Positions 1 to 8,342 of a DNA stretch of 64,000 bases are shown here, in pieces. This stretch comes from Clostridia bacterium (lineage in GTDB: Bacteria; Bacillota; Clostridia; Lachnospirales; Lachnospiraceae): contig QKAS01000005.1 of the NCBI GenBank assembly GCA_003246295.1, forward strand, positions 1 through 64,000. The letters run 5' to 3'. Both the position numbers and the translations under genes were made by a program. A model generated the notes under the pieces. That model was not told the DNA's origin, did not search any database, and was given only the letters and a program-made list of their open reading frames with translations. Position 1 is the first letter of the stretch. Each line of letters begins with the position of its first letter.

Positions 1-1
1 A

Positions 2-244
2 CCTGCTATGTGGTATGACATAGTAAGTGTTGCAGATGTGTTAAGTCATTTTGATTTCGTTAGGTCAGACAGCCGATTCTTGGAGATGGTTGCGCTTATA
101 AAGGATAAACAGGACGAAAATGAGTTGTTCACACCTCAGGCTGTATATCAGAAATGTAAAAACTGGGATTTTGGTCAAAAGAAACAGCCATCTTTATATT
201 TAACATATCTGTGTAAACAGATATTGATACGAGTGGGATTATGA
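2..244 (+). CDS. C-terminal fragment of an unrecognised protein (left edge)
   Basis: The reading frame is open back to base 2, so this is the last 80 residues of a gene that begins outside the window. The ATG at 8 has no ribosome site in view and is probably internal. The visible part is rich in aromatic and charged residues (MWYDI near the start, NWDFGQKK near the end), with a predicted helix pair. I have a faint impression of the C-termini of helical prenyltransferase/squalene-cyclase-fold proteins, but cannot support it. A hairpin terminator about 100 bases downstream would end its transcript. Confidence 0.55.
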   Translation, partial: PAMWYDIVSVADVLSHFDFVRSDSRFLEMVALIKDKQDENELFTPQAVYQKCKNWDFGQKKQPSLYLTYLCKQILIRVGL

Positions 245-344
245 GAATATCATGTAGAGCATTTCAAGTTTGACAATGGGGTAGATTGACTCGAAATATA
301 ATTATAGTAAGTAAAGAAAAATTGAACATTAATTAAGATACCTA

Positions 345-381
345 GCCGTTAGGGAGATATTTTCTCCTTAGCGGCTTATTT
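345..381 (+). terminator. Hairpin terminator after the truncated gene
   Basis: GCCGTTAGGGAGA (345-357) pairs with TCTCCTTAGCGGC (363-375) across a 5-base loop, with two G-U pairs, and is followed by TTATTTC. The T-run is modest, so termination may be partial. Confidence 0.6.
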
Positions 382-554
382 CATATCAGAAAGAAGGTGA
401 GAAACTTGAAGATTAAGAAAGTGGAAGTACATGAAAGGGATCTATAGTCCTTTTGCAACGAATTTAAGATGTTGTGCATATATATAAGAAAACGAATAAA
501 TTACTCACCTTGAATCGACATGGGTAATTTGTTTTAAAATTTACGCATATAAAA

Positions 555-583
555 TTGACATAGGTAAAGAACAGTGATAAAAT
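555..583 (+). promoter_or_regulatory. Promoter of the Fic gene
   Basis: A near-consensus sigma-A promoter: TTGACA (555-560), 17-base spacer, TAAAAT (578-583). The start codon at 607 follows a GGAGGTG ribosome site at 595-601. The -35 lies in one of two similar 13-mers, which could be an operator. Confidence 0.75.
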
Positions 584-606
584 ACCTTTGAATTGGAGGT
601 GTTTAA

Positions 607-1686
607 ATGTATGAGCAAAAATTACCTATGTTGCCACCAAGTTCTGAACTGGAAACAAAGGCAGTACTAAAGCAACTGGCAAGAGCCAATCGTGCATTAG
701 CAGAATTAAAAGGATATGCAGATACAATTCCCAATAAAAATATCCTCATTAATGCAGTTATGATTAATGAATCCAAGGACAGCTCAGCAATTGAGAACAT
801 TATAACAACTCATGATGATTTGTATCAAGCAATGAGTAATGTAAGTGGTGCAAGCCCAGCAGCAAAGGAAGTTGTTAGTTACAGAACGGCGCTGTGGCAT
901 GGATATGAACTTGTTAAAGAGCGTGAAATGCTCACAACAAATATGATTATAGAAATTCAAGGTGTGATTGAGAAAAATCGTGCTGGTATAAGAAAATTGC
1001 CCGGTACAGTTCTTCGTAATGAAAGCACTGGTGAAACCGTTTATATTCCACCAGAAGGAGAAGAAGATATCAGATTGCTATTAAGTAACATAGAAAAATA
1101 CATCAATGAAGACTATGATGATATTGATCCCTTAATAAAATTGGCAGTTATCCATTATCAGTTTGAGAGTATTCATCCTTTTTATGATGGCAATGGAAGA
1201 ACAGGCAGAATCATAAATATATTATATTTAGTATTAAAAGGGTTACTAGACAGCCCCATTTTATATCTTAGCAGTTATATCATCAGAAACAAATCAGCGT
1301 ATTATAGGCTACTTCAAGAAGTACGTACTTCAGGAAAATGGGAAGAATGGATAGTCTATATTCTAACAGGTATTGAAGAAATGTCAGAAGAGACATTGAA
1401 ATTGGTAAAAAAAATTAATCTTGAAGTTGAAATCATGAGTATGGAGATTAAAGAAAGATTACCTAAGATCTATTCAAAGGAATTGATTGATCTGCTGTTT
1501 TATGAGTTTTACACAAAAATTATATATATTGAAAAGGGTTTGTCAGTAACAAGGAAAACTGCGGCTAATTACCTTGTTTCACTTGAAAAAGAAGGTTTTC
1601 TTACTTCAGAAAAAATAGGGAAAGAGAGAATCTATCAGAACAAAAGACTGTACGATATAATTAAGTTAAATCAATCAAGTCGATGA
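607..1686 (+). CDS. Fic family protein (probable AMP transferase)
   Basis: A 359-residue Fic-domain protein of the Fic_N plus Fic plus winged-helix type. The core motif HPFYDGNGRTGR is complete at residues 190-201, including the catalytic His190, so the enzyme should transfer AMP (or another nucleotide phosphate) from ATP to a protein hydroxyl. An N-terminal SSAIEN at 59-64 fits the inhibitory [S/T]xxxE[G/N] helix of class II Fic proteins, which keeps activity low until relieved. The C-terminal part (about 290-350) looks like a winged helix, so the protein may bind its own promoter. It is a stand-alone gene with its own strong promoter and no antitoxin gene beside it; the inhibitory helix would serve instead. 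The target protein is unknown. Confidence 0.92.
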   Translation: MYEQKLPMLPPSSELETKAVLKQLARANRALAELKGYADTIPNKNILINAVMINESKDSSAIENIITTHDDLYQAMSNVSGASPAAKEVVSYRTALWHGYELVKEREMLTTNMIIEIQGVIEKNRAGIRKLPGTVLRNESTGETVYIPPEGEEDIRLLLSNIEKYINEDYDDIDPLIKLAVIHYQFESIHPFYDGNGRTGRIINILYLVLKGLLDSPILYLSSYIIRNKSAYYRLLQEVRTSGKWEEWIVYILTGIEEMSEETLKLVKKINLEVEIMSMEIKERLPKIYSKELIDLLFYEFYTKIIYIEKGLSVTRKTAANYLVSLEKEGFLTSEKIGKERIYQNKRLYDIIKLNQSSR

Positions 1687-1953
1687 TATGACTTCCAACA
1701 AGGAATTACTAGACGCTACGACATCATTATTGCCGCTTTAAGGCATGTAGAAGCGATAATTCTGATGAAGCGTAGTGGTTCGGAAACGAAAAAGCAGGGT
1801 TTGACCCCTAAAAAAGGGCTAAAATATAGATGACATCTTAAATTCACATTAAAACTAGTTTTATTTCAGACTTGTTTTTGGGTACTAATAAGTTAGTTCA
1901 TTGTTTTGTTATTACATGAACTAATAATATTTTTTAAGAAAGAAGGTATTTAA
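1687..1953 (+). other. Short gene-free stretch; open frame continues past the Fic stop
   Basis: The Fic stop at 1684-1686 is followed in the same frame by about 48 open codons ending at a TGA near 1833. The run contains a plausible coding-like segment (RYDIIIAALRHVEA). It may be the decayed end of a longer Fic relative or of another gene. No promoter or terminator was seen. GAAGGTATTTA just before 1954 is the ribosome site of the next gene. Confidence 0.3.
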
Positions 1954-2376
1954 ATGATACAATCAATTATTCACATAGCATTAGTAGTAAAGGATTATGA
2001 TGAAGCAATTGAATTTTATACAAATAAACTTCATTTCACATTAATTGAAGATACATACCAACCTGAACAGGACAAAAGATGGGTGGTTATATCTCCACCA
2101 GGAACATCTGGAACGACTATATTATTAGCAAGAGCATCGAAACCTGAACAAGAGCCATTCGTTGGGAATCAGGCTGGTGGAAGGATTTTTCTATTTCTTG
2201 GAACAGATGATTTCTGGAGAGACTATAATGAAATGATAACAAAAGGAATTGAGTTTGTTAGAGAACCGAAGGAGCAAGATTACGGGATTGTAGCAGTATT
2301 TAAGGATCTGTACGGAAATTTGTGGGATTTAGTTCAGTTTAATCAAAATCATCAAATGTACAAAAGGGTAAAATAA
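1954..2376 (+). CDS. VOC (glyoxalase/bleomycin-resistance) family protein
   Basis: A 140-residue single VOC unit with two beta-alpha-beta-beta-beta modules. It opens with the typical IIHIALVVKDYDEAIEFYT (metal-ligand-type His7) and closes with DLYGNLWDLVQ, the usual end of the second module. Proteins of this size act as homodimers that bind a metal and isomerise, cleave or sequester a small molecule. Nothing shows which substrate this one uses. It has a GAAGG ribosome site, stands alone, and is followed by a terminator at 2411. Confidence 0.85.
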   Translation: MIQSIIHIALVVKDYDEAIEFYTNKLHFTLIEDTYQPEQDKRWVVISPPGTSGTTILLARASKPEQEPFVGNQAGGRIFLFLGTDDFWRDYNEMITKGIEFVREPKEQDYGIVAVFKDLYGNLWDLVQFNQNHQMYKRVK

Positions 2377-2410
2377 TAAAACAGAACTTAATAATTTTGA
2401 ATCAAACGGT

Positions 2411-2450
2411 AAGTCTTAGGTTGACTTAAAACCTACAGACTTGCTTTTTA
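2411..2450 (+). terminator. Terminator after the VOC gene
   Basis: AAGTCTTAGGTT (2411-2422) pairs with AACCTACAGACTT (2430-2442) with one bulged base, followed by GCTTTTTATT. The stretch from here to 2628 holds only a short frame with stops at both ends and no ribosome site; I call no gene in it. Confidence 0.6.
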
Positions 2451-2628
2451 TTCGGAAAAGGGTTTATTATTCCTGAAGGAAAAGAGCAGGAGTGTATTGA
2501 ATTTTTCAGAAAACGAATTATTACAGGCTATCTGCTTATTTTTTCTGTTTCGAAAAAAAGATGGGGCATGTCTGTTTTTAGAACATTCATTACATACAAC
2601 TTTACGTTCAAATAACAATGAAAATCAC

Positions 2629-2657
2629 TTGTTTACATAGTCGCATTACGATATAAT
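2629..2657 (+). promoter_or_regulatory. Promoter of the PhnB-like gene
   Basis: TTGTTT (2629-2634), 17-base spacer, TATAAT (2652-2657). The transcript would start near 2664 and carry a leader of roughly 110 bases before the gene at 2775, including the hairpin at 2702-2743. Confidence 0.6.
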
Positions 2658-2701
2658 TTGACTATGAATATATAGATATTTCAATAAAAATTCAGTTGAT
2701 T

Positions 2702-2748
2702 AAGGCTAAGCGCAGGTCATTTCATGATCATAAGTTTAGCCTTTTTAT
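2702..2748 (+). terminator. Leader hairpin with T-run (attenuator-like)
   Basis: AAGGCTAA (2702-2709) pairs with TTAGCCTT (2736-2743) and is followed by a short T-run. It lies between the promoter at 2629-2657 and the start codon at 2775, so it would be transcribed into the leader. It could be an attenuator, or simply the terminator of a short RNA. The large loop contains a second small palindrome (TCATGATCA). Confidence 0.45.
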
Positions 2749-2774
2749 GATACAAATTCAAAGGAGGATTTACT

Positions 2775-3230
2775 ATGAATAAGATAACACCGAATTTATG
2801 GTTTAAAGGAAATGCTGAGGAAGCCGTAGCTTATTATCTATCTATTTTTACGGATGGGAAAATTACTGCCAAATCATACTATCCAACGGATGGTCTTCTG
2901 GATTTTCAAAAGCCGTTTGCAGGTAAAGTTTTGGCAATCTATTTTGAACTATTTGGACAGCAATATACAGCAATTAATGCTGGAGACGAATTCACTTTTA
3001 ATGAAGCAGTTTCATTTAACATAGCATGTGAAAACCAGAAGGAAATAGATTACTACTGGGATTCTCTGACAAAAAATGGTGGGGAAGAAAGTGTTTGTGG
3101 GTGGTGTAAGGATAAGTATGGTTTGTCTTGGCAGATTAACCCGAAAAACATCGAAGAACTAATGTTAAATCCCGGGGCATGGGAGAAAATATTACAAATG
3201 AAAAAGATCATTATTGAAGAATTAATATAA
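2775..3230 (+). CDS. PhnB-like VOC family protein
   Basis: A 151-residue protein of the PhnB-like (3-demethylubiquinone methyltransferase-like) branch of the VOC superfamily. It has the usual start ITPNLWFKGNAEEAVAYYLSIF, a central GQQYTAINAGDEFTFNEAVSF, and the end DKYGLSWQINP. Despite the old family name, these are not methyltransferases in organisms without ubiquinone; the role is unknown. The ribosome site AAGGAGG lies six bases before the start. It stands alone behind a promoter and leader hairpin. Confidence 0.85.
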   Translation: MNKITPNLWFKGNAEEAVAYYLSIFTDGKITAKSYYPTDGLLDFQKPFAGKVLAIYFELFGQQYTAINAGDEFTFNEAVSFNIACENQKEIDYYWDSLTKNGGEESVCGWCKDKYGLSWQINPKNIEELMLNPGAWEKILQMKKIIIEELI

Positions 3231-3380
3231 TAATTAGACATAAAAATGTATATTCAAATATTCAAATTTATAGTATTAATGCTAAATGCATTTACGCCTT
3301 ATCAAATATAGGATATGATTTTTACATAAGCAAGAAAGAACTTTTCACAGGTGTTTTTAAAAGAAAGTCAGGGGTGCATA

Positions 3381-4415
3381 ATGAAGCAAAATTTCTTAAC
3401 ATCAGGGGAATTGCTGGATCATCATGGAAAACTAAATCAGGCGGGTTATGCCTGTCAATTGGTCAAAGAATATCATCGGAATGCGATCAAAGCAAACCCT
3501 TTAAGAATCAAAGAATGGGATTATTACTTAATCACGAACGATTCATTTGGCTTAGCACTCACTGTTGCTGATAACAGTTATATGAGTTTACTAAGTGCTT
3601 CATTTCTGGATTTTAATGCAAAGACAGAACAGACATTTAGCCCAATATCACTTTTCCCGATGGGTAAGCTGGGATTACCTTCTAGCTCTGTATCAGGGGA
3701 TATCTATGTAAAAACACCTAAGATGGAAATACATATCTGCCATGAAAACAACAGTCGTCATCTTCAGGTTTTTATCCCTGACTTTTATAAGCGGGAATCG
3801 TTGAAAGCAGACATTCTTTTAACGGAAATGTATGATGACACCATGGTAATTGCGACTCCATATCGAGAGAGTCCAAAAGCATTCTACTACAATCAGAAAA
3901 TTGTCGGAATGAAAGCAGAAGGAACGGTTCATATCAATGATAAGGTCTACGAATTTAAGCCTGAGAATTCTTATGGAATTCTAGACTGGGGACGGGGTGT
4001 CTGGACGTATGAAAACACCTGGTATTGGAGTGCAGCAAATGGAAAAGTAGGAGATGCACTCTTTGGGTTTAATTTGGGATATGGATTTGGAGATACCTCT
4101 AGTGCAAGTGAGAATATGATTTTTTATAAAGGAAAGGCACATAAACTAGACCGTGTTCAGTTCATGATACCAAATCTGCCTGATGAACAGCCTGATTACT
4201 TAAAGAGGTGGACATTTACGTCCAATGATGGACGGTTTGAAGCAAGTTTTGATCCAATTTTAGATCGTTTCGCCAAAACAAAGATAGCAGTTCTTGAAAG
4301 TGATCAACATCAGGTGTTTGGGTACTTTCATGGGAAAGCGATTCTGGATGACCAAACAGTTGTCGAATTTAAAGATTTTCTTGGTTTCGCAGAAAAAGTA
4401 CATAATAAATGGTAA
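3381..4415 (+). CDS. DUF2804 family protein
   Basis: A protein of about 344 residues with the hallmarks of DUF2804: a beta-rich body and the block DWGRGVWTYENTWYWSAANG followed by a glycine-rich GFNLGYGFGDTS. I start it at ATG 3381 (MKQNFLTSG) because CAGGGGTG sits just upstream; an in-frame start at 3351 would add ten residues with no ribosome site. There is no signal peptide or membrane segment. The fold resembles lipocalin-like hydroxysteroid/carotenoid hydratase-type proteins, but no function is established. Stand-alone gene; a 12-base palindrome follows at 4458. Confidence 0.85.
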   Translation: MKQNFLTSGELLDHHGKLNQAGYACQLVKEYHRNAIKANPLRIKEWDYYLITNDSFGLALTVADNSYMSLLSASFLDFNAKTEQTFSPISLFPMGKLGLPSSSVSGDIYVKTPKMEIHICHENNSRHLQVFIPDFYKRESLKADILLTEMYDDTMVIATPYRESPKAFYYNQKIVGMKAEGTVHINDKVYEFKPENSYGILDWGRGVWTYENTWYWSAANGKVGDALFGFNLGYGFGDTSSASENMIFYKGKAHKLDRVQFMIPNLPDEQPDYLKRWTFTSNDGRFEASFDPILDRFAKTKIAVLESDQHQVFGYFHGKAILDDQTVVEFKDFLGFAEKVHNKW

Positions 4416-4457
4416 TTCTTCATATAGTTGTATTTCATTCTATGAACCGTATTTGTT

Positions 4458-4469
4458 AACAGCGCTGTT
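4458..4469. promoter_or_regulatory. 12-base perfect palindrome
   Basis: AACAGCGCTGTT is a perfect palindrome, extended imperfectly by TT on each side. It sits 44 bases before the DUF523 gene and could be an operator for it, or a weak hairpin ending the DUF2804 transcript. No T-run follows. Confidence 0.3.
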
Positions 4470-4512
4470 TAATAAAACTGTCAAATAACAAAAGTTTAAC
4501 AATGGAGGAAAC

Positions 4513-5487
4513 ATGATGGAACAATTTGTAAGACCAACAATCGTTGTTAGTAAATGTTTGGAGTTTGAGCATTGTCGCTATGATGGCTCCATGATTGGCG
4601 ATCTATTTGTGAGAAAACTCAAAAATTACGTAGATTTTATTCCATTGTGTCCGGAAATGGAGATTGGATTACCGTCTCCCAGACAAGCGTTGAGAATCAT
4701 TGAACAGGGTGAAGGTGAGGAATTAATTTTTTCACAAACAGGAGAGTCCTTGACCGCACCAATGGAAGTGTATGCGAAGAAAAAGATGAATGAGTTGAAG
4801 TCTTCTCATGTGGATGGATTTATTTTAAAAAGTCGTTCACCTTCCTGTGGAATGAAGGATGTAAAGGTTTATAAAACATATGGAAAATCATCTTCTTTGC
4901 CAAGAAAAACAAAAGGTTTTTTTGGTAAAGCAGTAACACAGGAGTTTGGTCAGCTTGCGATTGAAGATGAAGGCCGGTTACTAAATTATGAGATTCGAGA
5001 ACATTTTTGCACCAGAATCTATACCCATGCAGCGTTTCAAGAACTCAAAAAAACACCCAATATGGGTGAACTTGTCAGATTTCATAGCCAGCATAAGTAT
5101 TTATTTATGGCATATCATCCGAATCACTTAAATAGTCTGGGTAAGATTGTTGCAAATCATCAGAAAAACAGTATCCCAGATGTATATGCTGCATATGAAG
5201 AGGCAATGAATAAGTTACTGGCTACAGCACCAAACACGATGCGTATGATAAATGTGATGCTACATTTGTTTGGATATTTTTCGAAAGATCTGAATGTGAA
5301 AGAGAAAGCCTACTTTTTAGATGCCATGGAACAATACCGCAATCATCAAATTCCACAATCTACGGTTATGGCAATCCTTAGAGCCTGGGTAATTCGCTTT
5401 GAACAGGATTATTTAATGGACCAAAAAATTTTCACACCATATCCTCTTGAGCTGGTAGAAGTAAGAGATTCAGGGAAAGGTATCTGA
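4513..5487 (+). CDS. DUF523 and DUF1722 domain protein (YbgA-like)
   Basis: A 324-residue fusion. The N-terminal DUF523 half (about 8-150) carries conserved VSKCLEFEHCRYDGS, LCPEMEIGLPSPR and SRSPSCGMKDVKVY, whose cysteines could hold a metal or cluster. The C-terminal DUF1722 half (about 175-315) has the FHSQHKYLFMAYHP block. The same two-domain arrangement is found in E. coli YbgA, often near photolyase genes; none is near here. Two ATGs, 4513 and 4516, share the GGAGG at 4504-4508; the second has the better spacing. Biochemical role unknown. Confidence 0.88.
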   Translation: MMEQFVRPTIVVSKCLEFEHCRYDGSMIGDLFVRKLKNYVDFIPLCPEMEIGLPSPRQALRIIEQGEGEELIFSQTGESLTAPMEVYAKKKMNELKSSHVDGFILKSRSPSCGMKDVKVYKTYGKSSSLPRKTKGFFGKAVTQEFGQLAIEDEGRLLNYEIREHFCTRIYTHAAFQELKKTPNMGELVRFHSQHKYLFMAYHPNHLNSLGKIVANHQKNSIPDVYAAYEEAMNKLLATAPNTMRMINVMLHLFGYFSKDLNVKEKAYFLDAMEQYRNHQIPQSTVMAILRAWVIRFEQDYLMDQKIFTPYPLELVEVRDSGKGI

Positions 5488-5505
5488 GTGAATGGGAAAA
5501 TAAGC

Positions 5506-6252
5506 TCATGACATTCTGTTAAGGCTTTTCTTGGCCATGCTCTTGCGCATTGAATACCCTATCAGACCACTAATTATTCGTTTCACAGGGTTGATTTTAC
5601 ACGGATAGAAGTAAGAACGAGTCATCCAGTTCATCTTTTGCCAATATTCTGCATCTAAACCGCCCAGATATGCTGCTAACGATTTTTGAACTTCAAAACC
5701 GATGAGCTCATTGAGTGAAGGTGAATAGTTTTGCGGAGTATTTAAAAGAAATAAGAATTTGGATATTTCCTTTAAGGTAACAGGGTTTTGTATATTATAA
5801 ATTTTCCTTCCAATGGAGCCAGCTGAAATTGCGCCCCACTGGGAAGTAATATTTTCAAGGTAAGTAAGTGTTGCTTTTAAACCAGAGCCTTTGGTGGTTG
5901 CAACGCAGAGCACAGGTTTGGCTGTAAAGACCGGTCTATGATACCAACTACAGGTGCGGTCGAAGAAAGTTTTCATCTTTCCACTCACTTGTTGTAAATA
6001 GACTGGGGATGCCAGGATGATTCCATCAGCTTTTAATACTCTGTCCATGATAGAAGCAGTATCATCCTGTAGTACGCATTTTCCTGTGAGAATGCATGTT
6101 TCACAGCCGATACAATCTTTTATGTCATAGTTGTAAAGTTCTATTATTTCGAGTTCTATGTCATGATCAGCTAACAAGTCTTTTATGTTTAAAAGCAATT
6201 TGTAGGTATTGATTTTTCGTTTGGTACCTAATAACGCTACAATTTTTTTCAT
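5506..6252 (-). CDS. Flavodoxin-fold NAD(P)H-dependent FMN reductase family protein
   Basis: A 248-residue protein with a flavodoxin/FMN-reductase fold at about 1-165. It has a degenerate N-terminal phosphate loop (LLGTKRKINTYKLL), then CIGCETC with a further Cys (IGCETCILTGKC), as in iron-sulfur flavoproteins, and an ASPVYLQQVSGKMKTFFDR FMN-binding region. The C-terminal 80 residues are helical and basic. It is the third gene of the MarR-MATE operon, 24 bases after the MATE gene. This suggests reduction of a compound (quinone, nitro or azo) related to what the pump exports. Confidence 0.85.
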   Translation of the reverse strand: MKKIVALLGTKRKINTYKLLLNIKDLLADHDIELEIIELYNYDIKDCIGCETCILTGKCVLQDDTASIMDRVLKADGIILASPVYLQQVSGKMKTFFDRTCSWYHRPVFTAKPVLCVATTKGSGLKATLTYLENITSQWGAISAGSIGRKIYNIQNPVTLKEISKFLFLLNTPQNYSPSLNELIGFEVQKSLAAYLGGLDAEYWQKMNWMTRSYFYPCKINPVKRIISGLIGYSMRKSMAKKSLNRMS

Positions 6253-6276
6253 ACAGTTCCCCGATCGTGTTATATT

Positions 6277-7680
6277 TTATATTGTATCAGTACTTAAAAT
6301 AGAAGATTGATTTTCCATATTCAGAACAGTATCACGATTCATTTGTGTGATACTGTTTTTAATAATTATAGTTAAAACAGTAATTGAAAGTGTAAGTGTC
6401 ATAATATCAGATACAGGCTGTGCATAGATAAGACCTTTGAATTCAAATAAATGGTTTAGTGTAAGGAGCAGAGGAATGTAGAATACACCTTGCCGTGTGA
6501 TAGATAAAAACAGGGAAGCACCTGCTTTTCCCATGGATTGAACCGTTGTATTTGCTATCATTTGTGCACCTAAAAATGGGAGTGACCATATAAGTGCCGA
6601 GAGAATGGTTGTTCCCTGCAAAACGACGTCATTCAGGGGAGTGAAAATGCTGATTAAGTTTCTTGCAAAGATACCGAAAAGAATCGTTAAAACAATACCA
6701 ATTCCTGATGTCATCAGCATACCTTTTATAATAACTTCTTTCATACGGGGAAAGTTTTTTGCACCATAATTATAACCAACAATAGGCTGACAACCCGCAG
6801 CAAAACCCATAAATACAAAAGTTCCAATTGTCATAATTTTTGCAGCAACACCCATACCTGCAACGACAACATCTCCATATTGCACCGCAAGGTTATTGCA
6901 TAGAACCATGGCAGCACCCATTAGAATCTGACTGATTGTGGCAGGTGTTCCAATGACAAATATCTGATTCCAAATTTGTTGGTCGAGGGAAATACTTTTA
7001 ATTTTAAATTTAACAAATGTTTTACCACTTGCGATGTAGTAGATATAATATACAAGCCCCATGGCATTCCCTAAAACTGTAGCAATTGCAGCTCCTTGAA
7101 TCCCCATATCAAATCCAAATATAAAAATTGGATCCAGGATGATATTACCAACTGTTCCAATCAGCATTCCCATCATCGCGCCCATTGCAGCACCTTCGCT
7201 TCGTAATAGTTGACCGATAGCAAAATTGCACATAATTGGGATAGCACCTAAGAAAAGAATCATTGAATATGCAAGAACAAAAGGAAAAGTTGCTTCACTT
7301 GCACCCAATGATTTTGCAATAGAAGTAATATAAATGCTGCCAACAATCATGACGATGATACCAAGACCAATACAAATCGCAATCCCTGTTGAAAGTGTTT
7401 TATTTGCCTTTTCATAATCCTTTTCCCCTAAGCATCGTGATATATACGAAGATGCGCCTGTACCAACAATCCCAGCAATTGCCATCATAAGCATAAAGAT
7501 GGGTGTAGTAATATTGACTGCGGCTAATTGATTGGGATCGCCTAGTATGCCAATAAAAAAAGTGTCCACTAAATTATATAAAACCTGTATCATCATTCCC
7601 ATTACAACGGGAATAGACATGGTTAAAATTGCTTTGGTAACTGGTTCTTTGCTGAGTAATTCTATTCTTTTTGTGTTCAT
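6277..7680 (-). CDS. MATE family multidrug/Na+ antiporter
   Basis: A 467-residue membrane protein with about twelve hydrophobic segments in two related halves, typical of MATE exporters. It has the PVVMGMMIQVLYNLVDTFFIG first helix and a second-half FVFMGFAAGCQPIVGYNYGA motif. It should export cationic drugs or metabolites in exchange for Na+ or H+. Its start codon overlaps the end of the MarR gene by four bases (ATGA), so the two are translationally coupled. Substrate unknown. Confidence 0.92.
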   Translation of the reverse strand: MNTKRIELLSKEPVTKAILTMSIPVVMGMMIQVLYNLVDTFFIGILGDPNQLAAVNITTPIFMLMMAIAGIVGTGASSYISRCLGEKDYEKANKTLSTGIAICIGLGIIVMIVGSIYITSIAKSLGASEATFPFVLAYSMILFLGAIPIMCNFAIGQLLRSEGAAMGAMMGMLIGTVGNIILDPIFIFGFDMGIQGAAIATVLGNAMGLVYYIYYIASGKTFVKFKIKSISLDQQIWNQIFVIGTPATISQILMGAAMVLCNNLAVQYGDVVVAGMGVAAKIMTIGTFVFMGFAAGCQPIVGYNYGAKNFPRMKEVIIKGMLMTSGIGIVLTILFGIFARNLISIFTPLNDVVLQGTTILSALIWSLPFLGAQMIANTTVQSMGKAGASLFLSITRQGVFYIPLLLTLNHLFEFKGLIYAQPVSDIMTLTLSITVLTIIIKNSITQMNRDTVLNMENQSSILSTDTI

Positions 7681-8174
7681 AGGATATCCTCTTCTTTCGT
7701 TGCAACTGCAGCATTTTCTGCCATTGTAATAAGTGATTTGTTAAGCATATCTAAAGAGGCTTCATCAAATCCGGTTAAGAAAAGATCATTCCATTTTTTT
7801 AAAATACTGATAAGGACAGGTTTAAAATCAAGTGCTTTATCCGTCACATTTAAAAGATTCGATCGACTATCTAATGGATGATCGGTTCTTTGCACAAACC
7901 CCTTTTGCACTAAGTTTTGGATGATTCTAGTCATGACGCCTTTGTCATAGTGTAATTCATCAATCAGCTGGTTTTGCGTTGCATAGAAATTCTCTGGATG
8001 AGAATTTTTTAATATTTGTACACTTGTATTTCCGGTTTGCTCATAGAGTGTTAATAAGACCATTCCTTCAGCGGTATTCAGGTCATATTGTTTTAAAGCC
8101 GTTTTTAGATATAGTTTAAAATATTTGTCGATGATGAGAATATTTCGTCCGATTTCCTTGTATAACACGTTCAT
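7677..8174 (-). CDS. MarR family transcriptional regulator
   Basis: A 165-residue MarR protein with the winged helix at about 60-125; the region before the wing reads HYDKGVMTRIIQNLVQKGFVQR and the wing TDHPLDSRSN. First gene of a MarR-MATE-flavoprotein operon. Its promoter lies between the two arms of a perfect 15-base inverted repeat (8186-8239), so it very probably represses its own operon until a drug-like ligand binds. The start follows AGGAG. Confidence 0.92.
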   Translation of the reverse strand: MNVLYKEIGRNILIIDKYFKLYLKTALKQYDLNTAEGMVLLTLYEQTGNTSVQILKNSHPENFYATQNQLIDELHYDKGVMTRIIQNLVQKGFVQRTDHPLDSRSNLLNVTDKALDFKPVLISILKKWNDLFLTGFDEASLDMLNKSLITMAENAAVATKEEDIL

Positions 8175-8185
8175 ACTCCTTTATA

Positions 8186-8239
8186 TAGTTGTAAAAGCAA
8201 CTACATAAATATAGCATAATATACTTGCTTTTACAACTA
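8186..8239 (-). promoter_or_regulatory. MarR operon promoter between inverted-repeat operator arms
   Basis: TAGTTGTAAAAGCAA (8186-8200) and its exact reverse complement TTGCTTTTACAACTA (8225-8239) are 24 bases apart. On the minus strand -35 TTGTAA (8236-8231) lies inside the upstream arm, and -10 TATATT (8213-8208) lies between the arms with a 17-base spacer. Repressor binding to either arm would block polymerase. Confidence 0.8.
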
Positions 8240-8342
8240 ATATAAAAGTAGCGTTTTCCAATAAAAATATAATGCCAAAGTTTATTCTTTACACTATAAT
8301 AGTATTACTGTTTTAAATAATAAAAATTACAAGGAGTAATCA

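Larger units (their letters stand above)
245..606. other. Gene-free stretch before the Fic gene
   Basis: This 362-base stretch holds a hairpin terminator (345-375) and the Fic promoter (555-583). Between them, a ribosome-site-like GAAGGTGAG precedes a TTG-started 13-codon frame (about 404-445) that stops quickly; it could be the broken front of a lost gene. Two similar 13-mers lie near 515-527 (tcgacatgggtaa) and 555-567 (ttgacataggtaa), the second overlapping the promoter -35. They may be a regulator site. Confidence 0.4.

Noticed and set aside
404..445. A 13-codon TTG-started frame after a ribosome-site-like sequence.
   Set aside because: Too short to support as a gene; noted only as a possible remnant.
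2451..2615. A frame of about 50 codons between the VOC gene and the next promoter.
   Set aside because: No start with a ribosome site and no family features; it follows a terminator.
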